From: Ampullaceana balthica
Taxonomy: Eukaryota > Mollusca > Gastropoda > Lymnaeidae
Direction: 5' to 3'
Length of the DNA stretch: 64,000 nucleotides
Assembly (NCBI GenBank): GCA_944989445.1
Contig: CALYLW010000501.1
Location: 1-64,000 of the forward strand
Part shown: positions 1-21,201 of the stretch, in pieces
Layout of the letters: each line of letters begins with the position of its first letter
Position numbering within the stretch: the stretch's first letter is position 1
Translations under genes and position numbers: made by a program
Notes under the pieces: model-generated
What the model was told of the DNA's origin: nothing
The model's database searches: none
Seen by the model: only the letters and a program-made list of their open reading frames with translations

Positions 1-409
1 TTCTTTTTTCTCCGCCCCAGTGAGTGAGTGATTGGCTTTTAGTAGGAGAGTGGAAAAGAGTGTCTATAGGAGTTTGAGGGACCATTCGGTATCGATGACT
101 GCACAGAAAAAAAATTGCCTTTTATTATATAGGATTGCGCACTATATCTTACATTTCAACATGGTATCATTAATTATTAATGTTTGCCGTAAATCAAACA
201 TGTAAAATATATCCCAATTACATTGAAAAATTCCTATAGCATCTGGAAGTTGTGTTTTTTAATAAACATTTGTAAAAAAAAAGTATAATACTTTTTTTCA
301 CGTATCTTATTATATCTTATGTTAAGAGAATTATCGTGTGCTAAGCTTGTACATGGTCTGTGTCTAGTTGTGCATTACATCATGTATATCCTTATTTGCT
401 TAATTTCAG

Positions 410-9558
<9,149 letters not shown>

Positions 9559-10079
9559 AATTTCAGACATTTTGATACTATCGTATATTTCCTTTTGAAC
9601 TGGGCGTTAAGTTTGGCGCAAGATATCGAAGTGGGCTTTTTAAGTCAGTTATCGAAAGATGGTATCGCTTGTAATAAGCCAAGTTCAGGTGCCTTCGTTG
9701 GAATTTAAACTCGCTAAAAGATTAAACAACTATTGTCATTGTAGAAGGTCACAATTTAAAAAACAAAAACAAAAAAACTTGATAATTTTTCTGCCACTCA
9801 ACGATTTAGGTCGATGTGAGCGCCAAATTCAAATTTGAAGGTCTCGAAATGGAATGTGGCCAAAAGTTTTTAAAGATAATGTTATCTGTATCCGATAATT
9901 AATTAGCTGTTTAAAAACCATCAAAATGTTTTATTGAATCTGTTCATAAACAACTAATTATTTGTAAAACTGAATTTGCGTTCTTACATAGAAGAAAGAT
10001 ATGTTTATGTATCACTTTAAACACGTCATAGTTTAAATATTTAAAAAAAAACTTTAAAAAACATTTTTTAAAACTATAA

Positions 10080-10930
10080 ACCTTTCACGTAACAGACATC
10101 ACTAAAAGAATGTTCATTATAATACTCAGCTCAAGACCATCCAAAAATACAAAATTTTATTTAAGTCTCGTAAAACATATTTAATATAATGCGCATCTAT
10201 CTGAAATATATTTTTAAAAAGTATAGTTAATATAATACGCACCTTATTGCGTGACAGGAAAGGTTGTTCAATATAATACGCACCTTATTGCGTGACAGGA
10301 AAGGTTGTTCAATATATACGCACCTTATTGCGTGACAGGAAAGGTTGTTCAATATAATACGCACCTTATTGCGTGACAGGAAAGGTTGTTCAATATAACA
10401 CGCACCTTATTGCGTGACAGGAAAGGTTGTTCAATATAATACGCACCTTATTGCGTGACAGGAAAGGTTGTTCAATATAATACGCACCTTATTGCGTGAC
10501 AGGAAAGGTTGTTCAATATAATACGCACCTTATTGCGTGACAGGAAAGGTTTGTTCAATATAATACGCACCTTATTGCGTGACAGGAAAGGTTGTTCAAT
10601 ATAATACGCACCTTATTGCGTGACAGGAAAGGTTGTTCAATATAATACGCACCTTATTGCGTGACAGGAAAGGTTGTTCAATATAATACGCACTATGACA
10701 CTATAGCGAAAAAAAATACCATATTACATAGAGATAAATAAAAATAATATAAAAAGTCATTAATTTAAATACTGTACAATTTGATTGATCTGAAATTTTG
10801 ATACATCATTTTTATCATCGGCACGAGTCTGCCTGCAAAATTTCAGATCGCTAGCTTACGAGGAAGTGGGTTAAAATAGATCCAACGTTTTTTCGGCACC
10901 GCCTCACGCAGACACCACGAGTTAATACAA
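10080..10930 (+). mobile_element. Non-autonomous repeat element with internally expanded 41-bp array
   Basis: The flanks of the 41-bp array match, in reverse complement, an unexpanded copy at about 47765-48205: one end has GAATGTTCATTATAATAC and CCAGACCATCC-like sequence, the other CAGACACCACGAGTTAAT. No coding capacity. Superfamily not assigned. It lies exactly between the two duplicated terminal-exon copies. Confidence 0.65.
10225..10690. repeat. 41-bp minisatellite (TACGCACCTTATTGCG)
   Basis: About eleven nearly identical 41-bp units containing AATACGCACCTTATTGCG and GACAGGAAAGGTTGTTC. The copy of the element near 48 kb has only about one to two diverged units, so the array arose by expansion inside the element. 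Units abut without unique spacers, so this is not a CRISPR array. Confidence 0.95.
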
Positions 10931-10934
10931 AGGA

Positions 10935-13183
10935 TTATATTGTTGTATTTATACATCAATGATACTCTATCACCATATTGTTGTATTATACATCAATCAT
11001 ACTCTACCAACATATTGTTGTATTTGTAAGTTTGTTTATAAGTAAACCATATTCTAACGTAATAAGGTTGTATTTGAAAGTTTGTTTATACATGAATCAT
11101 ACTCTACCATCCTGTTGTTGTATTTGTAAGTTTGTTTATACATCAATCATGCTCTCCCATCATATTGTTGTATTTGTAAGTTTAAAAGATCTCTAAACAA
11201 GCACTTCCACAGTCACACTGAAACATCCTCTAAATATTATTTAAACCTCTATGTTAGCTAATCTTACCTAATTTTATAATACTCTGTACTTTCGAATTGA
11301 GACGATCGAATGGGTTTATCTTTTCATTGATCTTTTTTTCTTATTTAACACTTATGATTTAAAATAGGTTTGTTTAGGTATAGGATATAAATAAAATCAT
11401 TGCAATAGGTTTGATGAAAGTACACAGTTAAATTTAACAAATTTACAATTTGAAAAAAATTATATAAAGATTCACTCTTTTTTTTACTATTAACTTGTTT
11501 CACAATTCCTAAATTGTAGCACACGTGAGATCTTTTTCCTTCCTCAATACTTATGACTATCAGAGTTTGAGGTTTCGCTTCTCTTCGGGAAAAAGTAATG
11601 TTTGTCTAACAAAGAAGGATTCTAGATTAAGCTGATTTTAGTAACAAAATACATATCATTTATATTAAAGGGCGATTTTCGGTTGTTATCCTATTTTATA
11701 GATATCGATCCTAGGGAGATCGGCTTGATTCCCAGTGTTGCAAAATAAATCCTCCCCCATATTGAGTTCCCCCCCCCCAAACCGACTGATTTCACAAAAA
11801 AAATTAATTATCTGTAGATTACCTATAAAATAAAATGTCCCCAAAATAAATCCTATCCCAATTAAACTTTCAATATAATACAAAGAGATCACTCAGAATT
11901 AAAAGAATGGAGAGTAATTATTATTTCTAATAGTTACTTAATTATTTTATACTCTGTTTTGTTGTTGTTTTTTTTTAAATTATTATTTTTAAATTAACGT
12001 TGCGCAATTTGACACCCTTAAAAATGTATCCCTCTAGGGTAAGAAGGCGCCTTTCCCTCAGCTTTTTATTTTACACCGCTGACTAAGCTTATGATTGTTA
12101 AATTTCAAATAAACATATAAAAATGCATGAAGCAGAAATTCTACTTATATTCTGAGACAGAAGGTTTTTAGAAACATAATTTATAATTTTATACCATTAA
12201 AAGGCTTTTTTTTAACCATGAATATATTTTTATTTATATTTTTTTTGGGTTGAGTGTGGGGGAGAGGACGGGTTTAATTTCTTGACATTTGTATTGGACG
12301 TTTTTATCCCCCTTTCTTTTTAAAAAAATCAATTAAAAATTTGATCTTGCTATATTAAATATTCATGTACCGAATAATTTATAGCATTAATGTTCTGATA
12401 ATAATTTCAATTTAAGTGTTTTGATCTTCTAAGTGTATAATAAATGCCCGTGCAGTAACTTCATACGTGTAAATAAGACCTACAACGAAACAACCCAACA
12501 ACTTAATGTAATTTCTAAATATGGTGGAAGAAACAACTATTTGATCTAACAGCTACATAGAGTAGCACTCCATTCATAACTTGTGTGATTGTTTACTCCC
12601 ACAGGTACTTCTACTGCTAAACAAGCATCTAGATCGTCTGCTGAGTCGACTGTCATTGCACCCATGATGTTTCAAAATAAATCCGCCAAAACAGTTCGGC
12701 CGGAAAAGAGAAGAGAATCACGTAATTACAATTTCAGACATTTTGATACTATCTTAAATGTCCGTTTGAACTGGGCGTTTAGCTTGGCGCAAGATATCGA
12801 AGTGGGCTTTTTAAGTCAGTTATCGAACGATGGTATCGCTTGTAATAATCCAAGTTCAGGTGCCTTCGTTGGAATTTAAACTTGCTAAAAAATTACACAA
12901 CTATTGTCATTGTAGAAGATCACAATTTAAAAAAACAACAAAAAGAAACTTGATAACTTTTCTGCCACTCAGCGATTTAGGTCGATGTGAGCACCAAATT
13001 CAAATTTGAAGGTCTCGAAATTAAATTTGGCCAAAAATTCTCTAAGATAATGTTATCTGAGTCCGATAATTAATTAGCTTTTAAAAACCATCAAAAATTG
13101 AATCTGCTCATAAACAACTAAATATTTTAAAAACTTAATTTGCATTGAAAAAGACATAAAAGATGTGTTTATGAATTACTTTA
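10935..13183. repeat. Tandem segmental duplication, copy 2
   Basis: Direct copy of 7690-10020 with small indels. Holds an alternative terminal exon for gene A at 12605-12879 but no copy of the upstream micro-exon 7486-7521. Confidence 0.85.
12605..12879 (+). CDS. Gene A alternative terminal exon, copy 2 (extended C-terminus)
   Basis: Starts after CTCCCACAG in the same phase as copy 1, so upstream exons could splice to either copy. It runs through the RN position where copy 1 stops and continues with YNFRHFDTI and later GFLSQLSNDGIACNN to a TAA at 12877. In about 91 comparable codons I count 14 replacement differences from copy 1, two synonymous ones and one nonsense. That is unusual for recent copies with well-conserved flanks. 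It may be an alternative C-terminus, or the last exon of a lost gene copy. Confidence 0.6.
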
Positions 13184-13274
13184 AGTCCGTCTTCCATAGA
13201 TCGTGATAGTTAAAAGAAAAAATGTTGACCCTATAGAAAAATAAACTTTAATATTCGCATTTTTCTCAAGTTTA

Positions 13275-13456
13275 CTTAATTTTAAAATCGTTTCTCTTTG
13301 TATTTAGTTGGCAGATTCGCGATGTAACAACGACGCAGAGAAGGGAAAAGATCGTGAGAAGTTGTACTTAATTTTAAAATCGTTTCTCTTTGTGTTTAGT
13401 TGGCAGATTCGTGATGTAACAACGACGCAGAGAAGCGAAGATCGTGAGAAGTTATA
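13275..13456. repeat. Two tandem copies of an about 90-bp unit
   Basis: GTACTTAATTTTAAAATCG to GATCGTGAGAAGTT occurs twice in direct order with a few differences. Function unknown. Confidence 0.85.
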
Positions 13457-13624
13457 GGGAGAAAACGCCCTAAAATTCAGTATGAGTGATGAAAGCGGAA
13501 ACAGATTCAAGGTTTTAAGGGCTGAAGTGAACTAAAATAATAAATGACAAATATTCATACCACTGCTGGCAGTTCTTTTGAAGTTATTTTGTTTTGTGCA
13601 TTTACAAAATCATTAAGCATTCTG

Positions 13625-13915
13625 GTGCGAGGGCGCATATAAGTGTGTGTACAAGGGCGCAGATACGTGTGTGTACAAGGGCGCATATATGTGTGTGTAA
13701 AACGGCGCATATACGTAGGTACAAGGGCGAATATACGTGTGTGTACAAGGGCGCATATACGTGTGCGTAAAACGGCGCATATACGTGTGTGTACAAGGGC
13801 GCATATACGTGTGTGTACAAGGGCGCATATAAGTGTGTGTAAAAGGACGCACATACGTGTGTGTACAAGGGTGCATATACATGTGTGTAAAAGTGCGCAT
13901 GTACGTGTGTGTACA
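13625..13915. repeat. 24-bp minisatellite (GGCGCATATACGTGTGTG)
   Basis: About twelve units of 24 bp with variants ACAAGG and AAAACG. Because the period is divisible by three, long frames are open on both strands; these low-complexity translations are not taken as genes. Confidence 0.92.
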
Positions 13916-14096
13916 TGGCGTACTCTTAAATTGCCCCCACCGCCCTTAGCTAAGTTGATCATTCCTTATAATGGACGAGGAGAGCTATTAGGCAACGAAA
14001 AATGGACATAAATTCAATCAGCACTCGTTTACTTTTTCAAGTAAATTATACGAGTTTTAATTGTGGACGAATTAAAGCTGAACTGCTATCAGTCAT

Positions 14097-14278
14097 TGAA
14101 GTGGACTGAGATCTTATAATTCTAGATAGATAATACAACAGACAAGGAAGCCATTTTATGTACGCCTTGTTTATTATGTATCCAAAACGAAAGTAAACTT
14201 GCAAGGGACATCACTCAAACATTTTAAGACTAATACAAGAGAATGAGTTCCCCCAAGAATAAAGCCTAATATATTACA
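14097..14278 (-). repeat. LTR, left copy (3' LTR of the minus-strand element)
   Basis: 182 bp, TGAAGTGGA to TATTACA. Matches 15643-15896 apart from point differences and an about 71-bp insertion in the other copy. Confidence 0.85.
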
Positions 14279-14824
14279 TCCCTTTACCCTTAGTAAATAC
14301 TAACATAGCTTTCAAGGGAATAAATGATAGTATCTTAAAATTACCTTTTTATTTTCTACTTTAAAACATTAGAATTGCCAAGCAATAATAAAAGAAAGAT
14401 TGAATTATCATTGCTATTATATAAAGAAATGTATGAAACTGAATTATGAATAATGATCCCTTTTCAATTAATAACACATCAAAAGTCAATACAAAACACT
14501 ATATATATGCATTCCTTCTGAAATGTTAAACAATTTAATGAATCACTAAATATATCGTAACATGAACATTATATGATTTGAATCATTTGGTAGATTAAAT
14601 CCTTACAAACAAATGCAAAATATGCTACAACATAATTAAAATACAAAACAATGATGTCAAAGTCATCTTAACTTTTAAAATCAAAGGTCTAACGTATGTG
14701 GGACTTTGATTGTCCTTTTTGACCTTCTCAGTGGCTGTTGATTTTGTGACTCAAGATTCTGACCATCTGGACTCTCTAGCTCAGGGAGTCCAGGATCTAA
14801 ATCATTAATTCCAGAATTTACATT

Positions 14825-15645
14825 TTCTTACTCTAGAATACTTGGTTCACTCATATCAGCAGACATTGGTTGTGGAACAAACTGAGTTGGTGTGAACCTG
14901 TCAGATCTGGTGGGATTGACAGATTCACACTCATTATCTGCACAAGTTATTTTTAACTGGTCTGCATGTCTACGGACAATAAGTCCATTATTTGATTTTA
15001 CTTTATAAGACACAGGTCCTGTACATTGAACAATTTGACCTGGCATCCATTTTTCCCCTCTCCCATAATTTCTCAGATACACATTATCATTAACCCCAAA
15101 CTCTCTCTCAATAGATGTTTTGTCATTTTTGTGTATTTTGATGTTGGGAAACAGACCTTTGAACAGTTGGATGTAGTAGGTCAAGGTGAGTTTTAATTTG
15201 TCTACCACACAGCAATTCGCATGGTGCAACACCTGTTGTTATATGAGGAGTTGTGCGGTATTTGGCTAAGAACCTGTTAACTCTTTCCCTGAGAGAAAAT
15301 TTGTTACCGGTACCCATTTTTACCATAGCGGTTTTGAATATGCCTACCGCTCTTTCAGCCAAACCATTCCCAGCAGGATGATAGGGTGATGTGGTTATAT
15401 GCTCAATACCATTTGCTACACAAAACAGTTTAAACTCATGAGCAGTGAAACTAGGCCCATTATCTGAAACAATTTGATCAGGTAACCCATGAGTTGAAAA
15501 TATTTCCTTAAGTTCTATAATGGTATCACTTGCAGTGATTGTGTTCATGATTTTAACTTCTAACCACTTAGAATGTGAATCAATAACAATTAAGAACATT
15601 TTGTTCATGAAGGGTCCTGCAAAATCCATATCTCGTCGCCAATGA
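14825..15645 (-). pseudogene. Gypsy integrase remnant
   Basis: Minus-strand frame at about 15689-15123 shows the integrase core: MDFAGPF, the first Asp in FLIVIDSHSKWLEV, the second in SDNGPSF and the Glu in NGLAERAVGIF, in D,D-35-E-like order. A second frame (about 15160-14828) continues with VNDNVYLRNYGRGEKW and GPVSYKVKSNNG, a GPY/F-type C-terminal region. The break near 15150-15160 is a frameshift. The zinc-binding N-terminus and all upstream pol domains are missing. Non-functional as it stands. Confidence 0.85.
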
Positions 15646-15896
15646 AGTGGATTGAGATCGTATAATTCTAAGATAGATAATACAACCATAGATAAGCGTA
15701 GGACGCAATAATCTTCTGTATAGAAGGAGCGTCTGTAAACAGATAAGATAAGATAACAGACGAGAAAGCCATTTTATGTACGCCTTGTTTATTCTGTATC
15801 CAAAACGAAACTAAACTTGCAAGGGACATCACTCAAACATTTTAAGACTAATACAAGAGAATGAGTTCCCCCAAGAATAAAACTTAATGTATTACA
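15643..15896 (-). repeat. LTR, right copy (5' LTR), with nested LINE tail
   Basis: Same ends as the left LTR, but interrupted at about 15686-15756 by the 3' tail of a LINE. The left LTR is the empty reference site. Confidence 0.85.
15686..15756 (+). mobile_element. About 71-bp LINE 3'-tail insertion in the LTR
   Basis: Sequence from CCATAGATAAGCGTAGGACG to AGATAAGATAAGATAA is the reverse complement of the end of the LINE at 45.03-45.11 kb, including the GATAA tail. A severely 5'-truncated insertion. Confidence 0.8.
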
Positions 15897-16119
15897 GTCA
15901 TCAATAGACATAATTCCCGTTGTCTGTTTGTATGGATGTAACTAGGTGGCGCTGTGAAATTTGTAATGCTGTTAGGTGGCGCTGCGATCGATTTTGTTTT
16001 ATAGTGCTGCACCAACAATAACACGTTTCGAACGTTCCGCATAAAATTGTTCAATATGATAATAAATGAATCAAATAATCTAATATATAATCGCCCTAAG
16101 TATGCGTGTGTCTCCCCGT

Positions 16120-16185
16120 TCAAAGGCGCGCGAAAAGGTGCTCGAAAGGCGCGCAAAAAAGGTGCGCAAAAAAAGGCGCGCAAAA
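16120..16185. repeat. GGCGCGCAAAA short tandem motif
   Basis: Five to six imperfect GGYGCKCRAAA units inside the Helitron's left region. Confidence 0.7.
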
Positions 16186-16579
16186 TTATTATAAATAAAT
16201 TAAAAATGTTCGCCGTAAAAAAATATTATATGACGGCATTGTTTTAGCTAGAACGTCAATTACCGAAACAACGCACGAACCTGTGACGTCAGCATTTGTG
16301 TACACACAAACACACATTTGTGTTGAGTCTAACATCGGCCACCAGCCTATGCGTGTGTGTGTCTCCGTTATAAATCATGATGTTAGTCACCACCAACCGG
16401 TTGATGTCGGTGTGTCGGTCTTCGGTTCTTGACCCACTGCCAACTGCATTGCTGCGCCGCATTCAAGGTACGACACCGTTCTCCTACGCCTGTACCCATC
16501 GTCAATGTCACGTTCGCATTGCTTTATTATTTCTTCTTCAACTCCACAAATTTACAAACCTTCGCGTGTTGCCACGAGA

Positions 16580-16912
16580 CAAATATGCCTCGAAAAAAGA
16601 ACATTCGATGAAGCCGAAATTGCCGATAGAAAACGTCGCAGAAACGAACATAACAGGAATCGAAGAAGAACAGAAACACACGAGGAGGCATCCCGGCGAC
16701 GTGTAACGCGAAACCAACGCGAAAGCCTTTTTGGGTTCCACATGCACAAGCAGTCTCATGCAATTATCAGACTCCAAGTTCATCTCCTTGGCGAGCAATC
16801 AGTAGTTTTTATTACTGATAACGTTGAGGCTGCAGCACAGAACGCAGCTTCGAGAGACACTACTTTAACGGCATGGTTCAAACTAAATCAACAATACCAG
16901 ATGGCTACATGT
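16580..16912 (+). pseudogene. Helitron protein N-terminal fragment fused to pre-helicase region
   Basis: The frame reads a basic coiled segment (ADRKRRRNEHNRNRRRTE, then EEASRRRVTRNQRE), then IIRLQVHLLGEQSVVF and TTLTAWFKLN. In Helitron proteins the Rep domain lies between these two parts; here they are joined near 16750, so Rep has been deleted. The frame shifts shortly after FKLN. Confidence 0.7.
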
Positions 16913-18930
16913 ATACTATACTATACATACTGACATACCTGAACATTATGTTTTTCACGAGAGGACCAGAACATGGCAGAGAAGGCAAAGGGATGCTGAC
17001 AGAATAATTGGTCGTATGTACTCTGTCAGTTTAGTGTCAGACATTCAGCGCTTCTGCTTGCGCTTACTTCTCCTTCATGTGCCAGGTGCAACTTCCTTTG
17101 AGGACCTTCGGACCGTCCATGGTATTACATATCCAACATTCAAGGAAGCTACACAACACCGAGGCCTCTTCAATGACAAGCAGGTCTGGGATGTGACGTT
17201 ACATGATGCAGTTGCCGAAAAGAGACCCGCTCTACTACGGGAATTATTTGCACAAATGTGCCTGCTCGCATCTCCTTCAAATATTCCACAATTGTTCCAG
17301 AAATATAAAGAATACTTTTATGACGATTTTACGTTGCAGTTTCATCACGAAGTGAATTGCAAACACTGCCTCAATTTGGCCCTTACTGATATTCAATTGA
17401 TCTTTATTGCTAATAGGAAAACCTGCGAGAATTTTAGGTTTACCAGTTCCACCAAGTCACGTGGAAGACATACATGACAGCGTTTTTGATCCGGTCCAAC
17501 AGCTCAGCAAAGCAACAGACATGGTACGGAGTCTCAAGGAACAGCAGAGACACGCATTTGATGAAATTATCACAGCCGCAGCCAATGATCATCTTCCTCA
17601 TAGGTGTTACATTCTTGACGGACCTGGTGGCAGTGGTAAAACATATTTGTACACAACCTTGCTTGCATCCTTTAGAGTGGAACAGAAGATTGCTTTAGCT
17701 TCTGCATCAACTGGAATCGCGGCCAATTTACTGTAAAGTGGTCGAACGTATCATTCCCAATTTCAACTTCCCGTCCCAATTATCGACACCTCAATCTCCA
17801 GAATGAGAATGACCTCCTCCGATGCTGACATTCTCCGAAGAGCCACAATAATCATTTGGGATGAATCCACGATGGCCTCTAAGGACGCATTGAAATGCGT
17901 GAATAAACTCTTACAAGATATCATGCAAAATGACAAACCTTTCGGAGGAAAAACCATTCTCTTGGGTGGGGACTTCAGACAAACCTTGCCCGTTGTTGCT
18001 CATGGAACCAGGTCCGCCATTGTCGAAGCGAGTATTAAGTTTACCGATCTTTGGTCTAAATTTACAATTCTCACATTGACAAGTAATGTGCGATCTATTG
18101 ATCCAGAATTTACGTCTTGGTTAATTGAGCTAGGCAATGGAACATTAACCAATGAACATGGATTGAACGAGAATATGTTTGAAATTCCAGCCCATATGGT
18201 CTGCACAGGATCTATTGTTTCTGAAATCTTCGGTGAACGACTTCTAGCCAGAGATGCGGAAGAATTTGCAAATAAGGCTATTCTCTGCCCTACAAATGCC
18301 GATGTGGACCTTATCAATAGTCAGGTTCTGCATTTACTTGAAGGAGAACCCAGGACATACTTAAGTTCCGACTCCATCGACGACTGCACGCCAGATGATG
18401 AAAACAATTATCCCGTGGAATTTCTACATCAATTGGCACCTTCGGTAATGCCGCTTCATCAATTAACAATAAAAGTCGGAGCAATTATAATTCTTCTTCG
18501 CAATTTGAACACTAAACGAGGTCTATGCAACGGCACCAGATTGGTGTTTAGGGACCTCAAACCCAACCTCATCATAGCTGAACTTCTGTCCGGAAGTGAC
18601 AAAGGTCGCACTCTATTCATTCCACGCGTGGACATTGCCCCGACAACCACATACTTGCCTTTCATTCTACGGAGAAGGCAATTCCCTGTGAAGTTAGCTT
18701 TCGCAATGACCATAAACAAATCGCAGGGCCAGACACTGGATAAGGTCGGTATCTACCTACCACAACCTGTGTTTAGCCATAGACAATTATACGTTGCTTT
18801 CTCCCGTGTACGCAGATCAGCAGATGTCAAGGTCCATGTGGCAGATGGTCCTAAACAAGGGAAACTGCCCCACGACAGCTCCACCTGCTACACTAAAAAT
18901 GTGGTGTACAAGGAGATCTTTCATATTTAG
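16913..18930 (+). pseudogene. Helitron PIF1-like helicase remnant
   Basis: Frames at 17016-17477, 17407-17736 and 17803-18930 together give a Helitron helicase: LRLLLLHVPGATSFEDLRTV, Walker A GPGGSGKT (about 17620), Walker B IIIWDES (about 17848), GGDFRQTLPVV, NVRSIDPEF, the FAMTINKSQGQTLDKVGIY motif and LYVAFSRVR. A frameshift near 17410 and an in-frame TAA at 17733 break it, so no intact enzyme is made. Confidence 0.9.
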
Positions 18931-19165
18931 CTGTTCATATCGTATTGTGTTCATGGCAATAAAAGATAAAAGTTCTTTTCTATTTGAGTATTTCGTACAT
19001 CTCTTTGTTATTTATTTTCATATCGTATTGTGTTCATGGCAATATAGGCCAAATGTTATTTTCTATTACAGTAATTCATACATTTCTTTGTTATTTCTGT
19101 TCATATATCGTATTCTGTTCATGGCGATAAAGGCCACGTGGTTTTTTCTATTGCAGTATTTGGTA
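18930..19165. repeat. Three tandem units of about 84 bp after the helicase
   Basis: Units begin TTCATATCGTATTGTGTTCATGG and end CTTTGTTATTT; they lie between the helicase stop and the Helitron 3' end. Confidence 0.8.
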
Positions 19166-19329
19166 TAGTTCTTTGTTATCCCTTCTGTGGGATTTCGTTC
19201 TGCCAGCTTCAGCAGGCTTTTGAACTAGTAATAAATAAAATAAATGAAAGTTTTGTATTACGTTATTTTTTAATCTGATGTGTATTTATTTTGAAAACTT
19301 CCGTCATTTTTGACTGGTCATACGCTAGT

Positions 19330-20760
19330 ATAAACATAAATCTCAAAAAATTAGAACTCATCATTTTTTAAAATTCAAAATAGATTTACTATCATAAGCT
19401 AAAAATCAATATTCAATATTTAAAATCAACAAGATAATGATAAAGCAGTAATCATCACTAAATAATAGTGATTAAAAAATATATTTATCAGTACTCTTGA
19501 CTAAATAGTAAAATCAAATAAAATATGTTCTCTGTGGGCTTCTTTGAGATCGATTTATATGCCTATTATTTAAAAATAAGAGTCTTTTCAACTTTCTGTA
19601 GTCCTGGCAATGAGACAATGCGTGAAAATGTATTTACGCTTTACTTTACACACATAGGACCAACTAATGGATGGTCATGAACTCATGAGTGATATATAGT
19701 ATTGATTGTTGTCATTTAATTTAAAAAAATGAAGACATCACTATTTGATTTTTTATTTAATTTTCAAATGTTACTCCTTTATACCTTTATTTGTGTATAT
19801 ATTTATTATTTTCATAGGCATTCTGCTGCTATATTTTGTTTGACAGTATTGCCGGGGAAACCTCATTTTCTGTATCTTTTCTGGGTATAAATCTTAAGGG
19901 AGCTGCCTTGTAATTTTGAAATGGTGAACGTTCTGTTAATCAGATAGAAATGAAAGTAAAATTTCACTCTCTATTTGATTTGATTGTGTTATCACATTTA
20001 ATAAGACACATATTTAAGAAAAATCAACAGTGGAAACTGTAATATTTTTTTTTAAATTTTAACTTGTCTAGCATTTTTCAAAGGAACGGAAAATGTGTAG
20101 TTTCAAAATTAAAAAAAAATTCTTTATAAAGAAGTGTACTCAATAAGTGCAAATTGGTGCAGTCTAATATGATACGGTCCTACTTTTTTAATATCTTAGA
20201 GTAACTTCCTTTATTAATCTAACATATATTTTGAAAATGAAATCTAATGAGATTTTAATACGAAATATTGATAATAGTCATCAGGCCTTTGTTTACATAC
20301 ATTTTGAATAGTACTTAAGGTGACTAAAATTTTAGTTTAAATAAGGGTCTCGGTAGATAATTCATTGAACATTAGGAAACCATTTTAATTCACAAAATTT
20401 TTGGATATTTATTAGCATTCATTTAAAAGTTTTAAGTATTAGTTCAATAAATAAACATAATTGTCCAGAAAATCTAGAGCAAAATGTCGTTGTATAGAGT
20501 AATGGAAATTAAAACAACAGTTTAAAAAAAAACTCCGAATAATGTCATCCTTTCATTGTGAATTTAATAATTTAATAGGCAGATGAAGTAAAGTGTTTAA
20601 TCAGAAAGACTTTTGGTCACATATTCTTGAAACTCGGGGTATCCACAAAGGACTTCTTTAGGTCCATACTTATCCTGAATTACGTACATGATTTTAACGA
20701 CCGCATTTCAGAAAAAAAGTTGGGCGGTTATTGGCTAATGATTATCTATATATAAATATA
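19330..20760. other. No gene seen
   Basis: A+T-rich sequence between the Helitron end and the MITE upstream of gene B. I see no supported exon, RNA gene or repeat in it. Confidence 0.5.
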
Positions 20761-20762
20761 TA

Positions 20763-21155
20763 TTAGGGCTGGTAATTATTTTAAAAAAATAAAATGTTAG
20801 ATTAATTGGGGAAAAAAAGTATATTTTTACAACTCATATCCCTTACAGTTGCGATTCATTATTTCGCGAAATTGGTTAGGTCGTGGTAATTCCATGGCTC
20901 CCAAGTTTTGTTACGAAACACAGCAAATTCATTCTGCTTTTGCAAGGGAGCAAAACCTTTTTTGTTTACGTATGCACGTCTAAATAAATAATAATAATAC
21001 GAGGGGAAAGTATGTAAGTAATAAAAAAAATTATTAAAAAAGGGAGAAAAAAATATTGCAAATATTTTCTTAAATTTTAATCCATCAATTTTTTTTATCG
21101 ATTACAATTTTTAACGTTTAATCGATTAAGTAATCCTTAATTTCCGCGGCCATTA
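20763..21155. mobile_element. TAGGGCTG-family MITE directly upstream of gene B
   Basis: Left end TAGGGCTGG, right end (reverse complement) TAATGGCCGCGGAAATTAAG. Shares an internal block (TTGCGATTCATTATTTCGCG, GGTAATTCCATGGCTC) with the copy at 38.55-38.99 kb. It ends only about 93 bp before the gene B start codon. Confidence 0.65.
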
Positions 21156-21156
21156 A

Positions 21157-21165
21157 TATATATAA

Positions 21166-21199
<34 letters not shown>
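21157..21199 (+). promoter_or_regulatory. TATA-like element and (TG)n tract before gene B
   Basis: ATATATAAATG at 21157-21167 is followed by a (TG)n run to 21199. The gene B ATG is at 21249. Position and sequence suit a core promoter, but the transcription start is not known. Confidence 0.3.

Positions 21200-21201
<2 letters not shown>

Larger units (their letters stand above)
14097..15896 (-). mobile_element. Internally deleted gypsy-type LTR retrotransposon
   Basis: Two LTR-like direct repeats beginning TG and ending CA (14097-14278 and 15643-15896) are flanked by the 5-bp duplication GTCAT at 14092-14096 and 15897-15901. The interior holds only a minus-strand integrase with its C-terminal region. 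The right-hand LTR abuts the integrase coding sequence directly, so gag, protease, reverse transcriptase and RNase H were deleted. The element is far too short to be autonomous. Confidence 0.85.
16090..19328 (+). mobile_element. Decayed Helitron with PIF1-type helicase
   Basis: The right end has a small hairpin (GTCA-TTTT-TGAC) followed by CATACGCTAG at 19328 and then T, the canonical Helitron 3' end. The left boundary is approximate. A block at 16213-16248 (AAATATTATATGACGGCATT) recurs in the short element at 30.2-30.6 kb. Coding remnants of the N-terminus and helicase are present, but no Rep/HUH endonuclease motif is seen. Confidence 0.8.

Noticed and set aside
10225..10690. Possible CRISPR array (regular 41-bp repeats); likewise the 46-bp repeats at 26105-26622
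   Set aside because: Units abut with no unique spacers, and the genome is eukaryotic; these are minisatellites.
13555..14011. Several frames of 95-135 codons on both strands
   Set aside because: Open only because of the stop-free 24-bp minisatellite.
18000..18719. Minus-strand frames opposite the Helitron helicase
   Set aside because: Shadows of a clear plus-strand helicase with conserved motifs.
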